64,000 nucleotides of DNA from Hawksworthiomyces lignivorus. Lineage: Eukaryota; Ascomycota; Sordariomycetes; Ophiostomatales; Ophiostomataceae. Both the position numbers and the translations under genes were made by a program. This document shows, one piece after another, positions 55,601 to 64,000 of this stretch (positions are counted from its first letter, which is position 1; each line of letters begins with the position of its first letter). The notes below the pieces were generated by a model. It worked only from the letters and a program-made list of their open reading frames with translations. It was not told where the DNA came from and searched no databases. The stretch is from contig NTMA01000037.1 in the NCBI GenBank assembly GCA_002917075.1, forward strand, positions 248,001-312,000, given 5' to 3'.

Positions 55601-58600
55601 AGGGGGAAGGGGAGGGGGGAGCAAGACATCACAGGAGCACAACCAGGTCTTGGTCATTCGCGGGTCGGTCTCTCTGCTCATCCTAATGCCGGTAGCCAGT
55701 CCGCCAGTGCAGGCATAAGGTTAGCGGGCCTTGACCAAATGAAGGCTTACAAGGGCATTTATCAGGTGGTGTGCTATGTTCAGACGCCCATTTTTGCCAA
55801 GCAGAGATGTATTCGCACGATATTGGCAAAGTGACGCCTTGTCCATCTCGATACGGAGTACTCTTTTTAATGCTGCTCGCAATTTGGTTGGATTGTAGGG
55901 TGCTGGAGCTTGTCGGTGGTGATCCCCGACGTACCCTGCGGGTAGGAATCCCGAGATGGGAGGAAGAGACATTAGCCTATCCGGAGATCTGAGAAACAGG
56001 AAACTGGAGAGGAAGGGTCCTCCTGATGGTGTATAAGCCAAAACATTGACAGGTGTGCAGCTAGTATTAGTGACCCTGCGACATTGAAAAAGAGAGAAGG
56101 TTGAAAGAAGTCTTCTACGACTAGTGACACACAACAAACGGTGAAGGAAAAGAGCGTTAGTATGTCATCCTTCCGCTTTATTGGCCTGGTCGCACAAATA
56201 TGCCAGAGTTGGAAGGCAGAAAGAGTACGGGTGAGATACACCAGCGTGCCGCCGGACCAGTTCGGACTTGTGCTTGGGGGACAGACGAGAGAATGGATTT
56301 GGCAAAGTATCTTGCTCGTACCGGCGCAGCTTGATTCTTAATTTGATCAAATCAAGCGCGAGGGACAAGGCATTAGAGATGAGACCAACATGAACAGATT
56401 TCAAAATACCTGTACCAGACTCAGCAGGGGAATTTCTGCGGGTGAATTCAACTTGCCTGTAATGGGTTAGCATCGCACTACAAGACGGCTTGGGACAGTC
56501 CAAGTAAGCACTACTGTGAAGTGTCTCAAGGATCATCACACATCTTTTCTGGCCCTGCTTCTGTTCTTTTCCACATTTGCCCTCTCTAGCGCCCCGGTTG
56601 CTTGTTTCGCGTCCCAGTCATTTGGGAGATTGAAGATCTCCTCGGACGATGTGGTTTAGCTGCGAGGTCACAGGCTGTTTGCACGAGAACCAGCATCTCT
56701 AGTGCCTGCATCAGCAAGTTTAATATAAGGATAGTGTTGCTGTTTCCTTTGTATCAAACACCGCGACGCAGGACGAGTCTCCGAAGCCAGGTCAGAGGAC
56801 GCGCGAAGAGGGAATTCCATGGCATCTGTGTTCCCAAAAAGGAGGTGTGGTAACAGGGCTCTGTTCAACTTTTTGTAGACATAACGCATAACTACATACA
56901 CATTGCTGAGAGCAGAGCTGCAGGGCGAGCGACCCTTGGAAAGCAGAAATGTAACGAAGGGAATAAATAATAGGCACTTGTACTACGTAACGAGCACGGG
57001 GAAATACGACTGCACATAACGGGAACTTGAGTACAAGAGTACCTGCTGAACGCAGCTTCCCCTTCTGTAATACAATCGAGTAATTATTTCTAAGGGTCGT
57101 GTTTTCTTTCCCCTCCTGCCCTCCCATCCTTCGCTCCCTCGTTCCTTCCGACAGCCACACCACCTGTACGTAGCCCCTACAGAGTAGCAGGAAGGCGCTT
57201 GGCACCTCGTGACACCCCCCCGGCCGTCTTGGAAAACGGCTATTAGTGCAGGCGGCTTAACTGGGAGAAATGACAAAAACGGGGCTTTTTCAAAAAGCAA
57301 AATTTTTATTTCAAGATTTACACTTTCTAAGAGGAGGGACTCGTGCATCGATCGATACAGTCGGCCATTTCACGGCTTCAGCGCACTGTAGACAGCAGCC
57401 AAAGTACCAGCGATCAGAGCACTAGCTAGAAACTGTGCTCCGCCGTCGATCAACGGGAGCCTTCTTGTTAGGGACGTGCTAACAAGGGCTCCATTGTCTT
57501 TAGCTCACGGGCACTCCCATCGACAGGGTCAGGTCTTTGATTTTAGCATACCCGTCTCGCTGTTGGACTGCTAAAAAGCTGCAGAGTCTCTACTAAATCT
57601 GAGTGGTCCACCTCGGAGGTATCTTGGCTCGCCAGCCATCGCCCCATAATACGAACTCCATAGTAATATACACGTACCTAGTACGGAGTACTTTAGCAGC
57701 ACATAGGCTTAAAGCCAGCTTTCAAGTACTCCGTTTTAGCAAGCCAAGAATAGACACGTCAATTCACAAAACAGCCTGTTTCCCCTCTCAACCAAGGCGG
57801 CGGTGAAGGCAATAATGTAAAAGAAGAGCTCTACGTTATGTTGCAGGGTGCCGACAAACCCGGTTTTTCTCGAGCAGCCATGTTATATCCGGAGAGGGGA
57901 GAGGGGCATTTAAGACATGACAAAATCAGGCTCGGTCTGTGAAGAGGGGAAAGATGACCTTCTGCGAATGAGCATCGCCCAATGAGTAGGGGGAAGCGAG
58001 GAAAGTAAACATCCTCCTGCTAGTTATTTAGCACGCTGTGATTGTTCACATAATCTCCCACAATCTCCCAACCACTCGGCGTCCTCCGAAGCGACGGTCA
58101 GGTAAAAGGTGAGGCGGCCGACTCCGCAGGTGTGCATTTCCCCCAAGCCTACTGTACGTATCTTACAGTAAGTACATACAATCGGATAAAGTAGGAGCAA
58201 GAAGAGTAAGATTGCAGACTACAGCAGCGAACCATTATCGTAAAGCAGTGCGAGTCCTGGTATTTGGTGTCCCCAGTGGACCAGAGCATGACCACGACAC
58301 GGGCCAGTATTTGATCCCTCCAGAAGCTGGCAAATGGAAGTGGTCTGAGAAACCCATGACTCGTGCAGAACAGCGCCGTGGAAAAAGGCTCACAATTGCG
58401 AGTCTGCACAGAAGGCGGAGAACGGCAATTCAAAAACAAAAAAGAAAAAAAAAAATGGGCGCTCCCAGACCCCTGGATCCTAATCCCAAGGTCTCAGAGG
58501 ACTGGCCGTGTGTCTTTTTTCTCCAATCTTGCGTCTCCCGTCTGTGTTTCCTTGGGACGGGAGGATCGCGTCTTCACACTCACAATGAGGCGAGTGCTAG

Positions 58601-61415
58601 CAAAGGCGCATTGTCCCAATGGCAGCTGTAAGTGGGAAGTATTCATGAAAATCCCTTCTCAAAGACTGCGAGATTTCTCAAGAGGGAGGGGGGCAAAAAC
58701 AACCGTAGAAAGCTCTCCTCGCTAATATTTATGACCTGTCAAAAAATTCTGGTCCATTTATTTGCGCCTTGGTCATTCTCTCGCCAGCATCTTCCTAGGG
58801 TCGATTTCAGCCCCATTGTAACATTCTCTATTACGTACACACTCTCGTGGATCACGTTTAAGAGCGATGTTCAGCGTGTATTACGGCGATTCCGTGGATT
58901 GGTGCGGAAGCGTGGATAGAAGACGGGGCAAACAAATAGTTTGTAAATCGTCCAAAAAATCACGCTCAAGATGAAGGAGTGTCAGATAGATCGTCAAAAC
59001 TCTCTCCTTTATGAGATTCTCCTTTTATATCACAAAAGCAGGAACAAGATAAAAGATCGATATACCCCTTCGCTACCGGAGGATTGGCGTTGTGCCATTG
59101 TCCAGAGCCTCGAAAGTACCAACAGCATGCACGATGCAGCTCGACGCCATTGCCCTCTCTTCTCGGTGATTTACGCTTTTGATGCGCTGTGACCATTCTT
59201 TGTGATGTCGTAGTGTAGATTGCCGGCAAATAACTATCGAGCTATATTCTCCATCCCAGGGGCTGGAGATGGCGAAACTCGTTGGCAGTGTACGGTGCCA
59301 GATCGTGGACGCCGAGCCAAAGTGTCCACTGTACTCATTTTGAAAATTTCTCTCATCTTTCTCGTTGTTTGGCCCAATTAACAGACCGGATGCGCCTACT
59401 GTTGCCCTTTCTCTTTCGCCCCTTTCAGTTTCAGCTCTTCGCTTAAGTTTTAACTGTCAACAAATACCTCTCTGGCCTTTCAAAGACTCTACAACGGCAT
59501 AGCCGGTGGCACTTCTGCCGCTCACCTTTGCTTCAAAGGCTGGCAGGACAAGTCAGCAAACTCTGAAGTTCGTGTCCGAGACTAGCATGTCATGGCAAGG
59601 CCATCGGTTTTAACTACTCGATAGTGCCGGAATGACCGCGCGGAGAGAGGCATTGTAAAAAGGGGTAGCTGTTCACGAGAATGATAAGAAAGATGTGACA
59701 TGTTCGTAGAGCCGGCTTCATGGCTGGTGACAATGAGTCTTGACATTTGCTTCTGTCAAATGGACACCGGTCCGACACTTTTCCTGGTCAACCCTCTCCC
59801 AAGCTGCACTGCCCTGCCCCAAATCCGTCAACCACAATGTCCACTTTCCTCTGACCAAGACGTCTCCGTAAGGAACATGGAACCCCATCGAAATGAGCGC
59901 CGACAGGCGTGCATACGAACTCCCCTAGATCATGATACAGCGACGATGCGGCGTGTTGCACGTGTGGCTGCCCTGAGATGTCCTGTTGACAGTGCGTGAC
60001 AGAATGTCTTTGGCTGTCAAATCTTCCAAGTGTCTTAGAGCAGTAGATCAGCATCCAGAGAAGCGACGTTTTCGCCGTCAAAGATGGCGTTACGATTTCC
60101 GACCTGATCCTTCCTCCCTCCACCGCGCTCCTCTTTCTGTAGCCCGCTTTGTCGCCAGAGATGCTTCAGCAGGCCAATGCCAGCAGCACACCTTATGTTG
60201 TTATTCCGGCAGCATCTTGTGTACATTACCCGGAACCCTACACTGGAAATTAGCGAGGCAAAATTGTTGGACAGACACCTTTGCATGCATCCGGTCGTGG
60301 AGCATCAAGTCGGAGGCGTGTCTACCACACATGTTGATGTTGTTTGCAACAGCACGGCTGCGAGAAACAGACGAAGACATTACATACTTGCGAACCTGAA
60401 ATGGGTAAAGAAGCCGACATTGATGCATACCTGCACACGTATCTATACGTCCACATGAAACAGAATAGAGTGTACAAGGAAACATTGGTTTACCAAGGCG
60501 ATATACAATATGAACGGCGATTAAGGAGGCACTAAATCCTACCTGTTGCTTTTCGAGGAACTTGGATGCGAAAATGGCAGGCTCAAAGGTCATACACGAG
60601 AGGAGCAGAGGATCGTAACTCGATTGGAATTACTTGTCCTCTTCACTGCCATCTTTTCTTCCTTTGCAATGGGCTACGATGGCTGCCGTGATGCAAGAGA
60701 AAGATATGAGGTCTTACCCCCTTTCACAAGCAACAACAGATGTATCAATAACATGCACATGCCAGATGCTAACGGTTCAGGCATACACATGCATCGAAGC
60801 AAAGATGGACTGATGCTCACGGGTTTCGTTCAAGATCATTTCGAAAACAAGAACACCCGCAGCGAGGGAAAACCACAATAAGAGAAACCCAAAAAAAAAA
60901 ACCGAAATGTCCGGATTGCGCGAACATCTTTCCTGACTATGCAAATATTCAGGACTGCGGTTAACCTCGTGACATGCCGAGTCAAACGGCCTATTCAATT
61001 CTCGGTCCGTAGCAATATCCCCGCCGTCGATGGCTAAGGAAATGCTCTCACGAGCAATAACTGCAACTGAGTGGAGTGCCCACGGTTGATCTTTGAGATT
61101 GGGTTCTTTGGCAAATGCTTGTCTGTTTTTTTTCTACCTTCTTTCAATGGCCAGCTGCCACTTGGAGATTTTGGTTCATGGATGCGAAGATTAATAGACA
61201 TATTTGATTTGTTTTATTTTAGTCGTCATTGCTAGTCTCAGAGTTTGTCATTTTGTGATCTCACCTGTTCCAACCGCCAAACAAACCAACGTAGAATATA
61301 TTTGGACGTAGGACTCTCTTTTAGGACGTTTAGATGTGTAGAACTGCTTGCAAATAATCCGAGAAGCCCGCCAACTTCGACTGCATAGCTGATCTTGCTG
61401 CCTTATATGATATAC
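52615..61415. other. 8.8 kb gene desert
   Basis: No confident gene. Open frames are short, mutually overlapping on both strands and low in family resemblance. The region just upstream of the 547-residue gene (53.2-53.8 kb) is purine-rich on the plus strand, i.e. pyrimidine-rich on that gene's sense strand. It contains GT-rich DNA (53160-53240), a 28-base A run (53684-53711), and exact or near GTACGGAGTAC motifs (55851, 57681, 57726). Genes with many very small exons, or noncoding RNAs, could have escaped notice. Confidence 0.55.
53684..53711. repeat. A28 homopolymer
   Basis: Twenty-eight consecutive A in noncoding DNA. I found no target-site duplication or upstream reverse-transcriptase sequence that would identify it as a retroposon tail. 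Confidence 0.9.
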
Positions 61416-62629
61416 TTAGTGCTTAACCGCGAATATTTTGTACGATCCTGGAAGTGAGAAGCCTGGTTAAAAATGACCAACGCTGCTGAATATCTTTTGA
61501 TAATACTTACCAACCCACTCATTCAAGTCAATGCCGCCAAGTTCAGCAGCCATATTTGCAAGATCAAGGTCATTCCCGGACTTTTCAGAAGTTGTACAGC
61601 ATTTTTCATTATTTTCGCCGGAGCTGCAGCAGCCGCTCGCCTTCTTTTCTGGGGAGCAGCAAGCACTGTTTTGGTTGGGACTCGGCTCGCAGCAGGACGT
61701 CTTCTGGATTTCGGCATCACTAGTACCTCTAGTCTGCTTCGTACCGTCAGATAGAGTGTCGATGTAGACATTAAGGTCATTATTAGCGTCCTTGATGAGG
61801 ACATCTGTGTATTATGTTAATATATAGCCCCATCCTTCTAAGATTTAACTAAATTTAAATATACCTGTAAATCCAGCGTTTTTGAAATATGTCTCATACT
61901 GGCTGACGAGGCTGGCACCTGCAACACACCCAACATAGGCGGCCGCGCACTTCCTCAGCTTCTCAGGAAGATCCTTCTTTGCCAAGATGTCAGACACGGC
62001 GACCCGTCCGCCAGGCTTAAGCAAACGGTGCATCTCGTTGAAGACGAGCTGTTTTTCACCGTCGGGGACGAGATTGATGACACAATTTGAGATGATCACG
62101 TCGGCAATGCCATCGTCGAGGGGGATCTCGGTGATTCGTGCATCGACGAACTCAACGTTGCTGGCACTCATCTTGATCCGGTTCTTCTCTGCCAGCGAAA
62201 GCATGTCCTAGAATGGCAATCAATGCCTACTCCTAGAAGAGGCTGAGAGCAAATTTTAGCGCCGTACCTTGTTCATGTCTACGCCGATCGCGCGGCCGGT
62301 CTGGCCAACTTTCCTGGCGGCAAGAAAAACGTCGAAGCCGGCTCCCGAGCCCAAATCGACAATAGTCTCTCCCTTGCACTGTGTTAGCAGTGTCTCATCC
62401 AGCCACATCTCTTCCCACCGCACCGTACCTCTCGTAGGCTCGCAATTGCCAGCGGATTCCCGCAGCTGAGCCCCAGGTTAGACTCGGCAGGTATGCTACC
62501 AAGCTCCTCCTCTGTGTAGCCAAAGGACTGCGCAACTGACTTGGCATAGGCGCCATTTGACTGAGGAGAATCAGAAGATAGCGCACTGTAGCGCGCAGAA
62601 ACAGCAGCATAGACCTCCCGTGCGTCCAT
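61416..62629 (-). CDS. arsM: Arsenite methyltransferase with Cys-Cys tail
   Basis: Five exons, 62629-62429, 62372-62268, 62207-61865, 61804-61511 and 61447-61416, give 324 residues. The start [14 protein letters not shown] is as in AS3MT/ArsM enzymes. SAM motif I is [11 protein letters not shown] (71-81). The three Cys used to bind trivalent arsenic are present: C56 (LSCGNPL), C144 (SNCVINL) and C196 (VGCVAGA). [16 protein letters not shown] and [11 protein letters not shown] follow. The enzyme transfers methyl groups from SAM to arsenite. The fourth exon adds a hydrophilic segment with four CC pairs (254-255, 265-266, 275-276, 285-286). The protein ends [15 protein letters not shown], normal for this family. 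The gene is divergent from a bZIP gene, sharing a 477-base intergenic region. Confidence 0.93.
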
Positions 62630-63106
62630 AGTGGGTGTTTTAAATAGTCTTTCGGTGCGTGCTCGTAAGATGTCTTTGAAGTTTACCAGTCCGTTGGCAG
62701 CCGTATATGTGCAGTATTGGAGCTTGTAATTCAGAGGATTCCCATCCCAGGATAATGGCTTAATATAGACGTTCTTTTGAATATACGGGTCGTGTAACAA
62801 GCAACGGTATGTCACCGTTTTATCACCAAGCCTAGCGAGGCTTCTAGGACCTGATGGCGCTAAGCTGGAAAAGGCAATAATTCGATAAGTCACTGGTCCC
62901 ACATTCCCAGCCGACGTCAGAAGGAGAAATAGCCTACTTTTGGTAGTTGTCGGCTTTTAAGCACCAAGCGACTTGGCATCTTCATACGTCCACAGTCTTG
63001 ACCCGTCACATACCCACTTCAGTCACAGAGCTGGGATATCATACAACGCCTGACGCGCTTTACGCGCTTCATCATGTGCACTAGGCAAGAAAATCTTTTA
63101 TAGAAG
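62630..63106. promoter_or_regulatory. Shared promoter of arsM and the bZIP gene
   Basis: A 477-base region between divergent start codons. It contains a tandem repeat ACGCGCTT-T-ACGCGCTT (63053-63069), 37 bases before the bZIP ATG, and GC-rich elements nearby. No exact Yap8-type TGATTAATAATCA was seen. The frame upstream of the arsM ATG stays open for 91 codons but does not resemble the family, so it is probably leader. Confidence 0.5.
63053..63069. repeat. Direct repeat ACGCGCTT, two copies
   Basis: Two identical eight-base units separated by one T, just upstream of the bZIP start; a candidate regulatory site. Confidence 0.8.
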
Positions 63107-63973
63107 ATGGATTTCTCCGAATTGAAAGGGAAATGGTCATCCAAGCCGAAGGAGCAAAAGGCAGCACGCATCCGAGACAACCAGCGGCGCCATCGCGCGA
63201 GGACGAAGGCATACATCGCCAAACTCGAGAATCAGCTGGCGGAGGTACAAGCACGCCTCGATGAGGCTCTGGAGCAAAATGCAAAATTGATCTCTACGCT
63301 GAAGAGCCTTTGCCCCAATGGTGATGGCAGCTCCATCACGATTGATCACAGTGAGATGCTCGTGGACAAAGTCCTAAGTCCAACACTGCCGGGTCGGTTG
63401 TCTGCATCTGATTCGCCTCCCTTGAGAGATAAAGGCCCAGGAGCGCCACTTGACTTTGCGTTGACCAGCAGCGCCGAAGCACAATCAGATTCCTCTCGCC
63501 TGGCAACCGAAACAGAATTACAGACAGACTCGCGGACAGATGTTGTTTCGGCACCGAACCAGAGGAGCCCGACAGCTGCACCAACGACGACCGTTGAGCA
63601 TTATTCGTCTGCGTCGCGGGAAACGACCCCAGAAGCTGCCCTAAACACGCCTGCTGGAACGCCCGTCCGGGATGACGCAGATACAGGTTTGGCCGTCCTC
63701 CAAAGCGACTGCTCCCATCTTCCGCCACCTGCGCCGGGGGAGTCGACGATTCTCTGCAGAGATGCATACGGCATAATCGAGCAGCAGAATTACAATGAGA
63801 TGGACCTACGCGCCATTGGGAAATTTCTTGTCCCTGGGTTCCGGTGTGCTACTGCCCAGAGCGATGGCTGCCGGGTTGAGAGCCATCGTGTCTTCTCTGT
63901 CATTGATGCTCTCAGCTCATCCATGCCGTCGGCCCTCTGTGATGGAACTCTCTTATCGCGCTCTCTAGGGTGA
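63107..63973 (+). CDS. AP-1-like bZIP transcription factor
   Basis: A single-exon protein of 288 residues ending just inside the window. The basic region RIRDNQRRHRARTKAYIAKLE (21-41) has the N-x-x-(R/A)-x-x-R pattern of DNA-contacting bZIP residues, followed by heptads of Leu/Ala (LENQLAEVQARLDEAL...LISTLKSL). The middle is Ser/Thr/Pro-rich and disordered. The C-terminal part carries a conserved fungal patch, CRDAYGIIEQQNYNEMDLRAIGKFLVPGFR, then the short SHRVFSVIDALSS helix. It has Cys at several positions in the second half, which in Yap-type factors can sense metals or oxidants. The divergent arrangement with arsM suggests it may regulate it. A further exon beyond the window edge cannot be excluded. 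Confidence 0.88.
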   Translation: MDFSELKGKWSSKPKEQKAARIRDNQRRHRARTKAYIAKLENQLAEVQARLDEALEQNAKLISTLKSLCPNGDGSSITIDHSEMLVDKVLSPTLPGRLSASDSPPLRDKGPGAPLDFALTSSAEAQSDSSRLATETELQTDSRTDVVSAPNQRSPTAAPTTTVEHYSSASRETTPEAALNTPAGTPVRDDADTGLAVLQSDCSHLPPPAPGESTILCRDAYGIIEQQNYNEMDLRAIGKFLVPGFRCATAQSDGCRVESHRVFSVIDALSSSMPSALCDGTLLSRSLG

Positions 63974-64000
63974 TTCCAGAACCCATTTCTACAATCGCGC

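Overview
The window is nuclear DNA from a filamentous ascomycete (Pezizomycotina, most likely a Sordariomycete). The evidence is many short GT-AG introns of about 50-100 bases with CTAAC/CTGAC-type branch sites just before the acceptor, protein families typical of such fungi (2EXR, Dabb, Hsp30-type small heat shock protein, fungal BTB, AP-1-like bZIP, arsenite methyltransferase), GC-rich coding regions, and long AT-richer spacers with homopolymer runs. No bacterial-style operon, CRISPR array, tRNA, rRNA or intact transposon was seen. All assignments come from reading the sequence; no database search was run.

Layout. 1-2.4 kb: spacer with one doubtful small ORF. 2.4-10.2 kb: a MutL homologue of the Mlh2/PMS1 type (-), lumazine synthase (+) and a 1021-residue low-complexity fungal protein (-). 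10.2-17.7 kb: a 7.5 kb divergent spacer whose strand composition flips from purine-rich to pyrimidine-rich in the middle. 17.7-28 kb: a Mn-type cation diffusion facilitator with eight exons (+), a BTB protein with a His-rich tract (-), LSM6 (+), a SAM methyltransferase (-), and a small heat shock protein (-) with two clear heat shock elements.

28-41 kb: three minus-strand genes, an RRM+YTH RNA-binding protein, a 1211-residue WD40 protein ending in a zinc-ribbon-like CxxC...CxxC, and Dom34/Pelota. 41-53 kb: an AT-richer fungal BTB gene (-), a doubtful small gene or relic (+), a Dabb protein (+), an aldo/keto reductase with an 11-base micro-exon (+), a secreted GH35 beta-galactosidase (-), a 2EXR protein (+) and a conserved Lys/Arg-rich fungal protein (-). 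52.6-61.4 kb: an apparent gene desert of nearly 9 kb. 61.4-64 kb: an arsenite methyltransferase with four evenly spaced Cys-Cys pairs (-), divergent from a bZIP factor (+).

Most genes are unrelated housekeeping or metabolic genes. The one arrangement that suggests joint function is the arsenite methyltransferase/bZIP pair sharing a 477-base intergenic region, a candidate arsenic-response module. Exon borders of all multi-exon genes were set by reading-frame continuity, splice-site sequence and family resemblance; each model closes to a whole number of codons.
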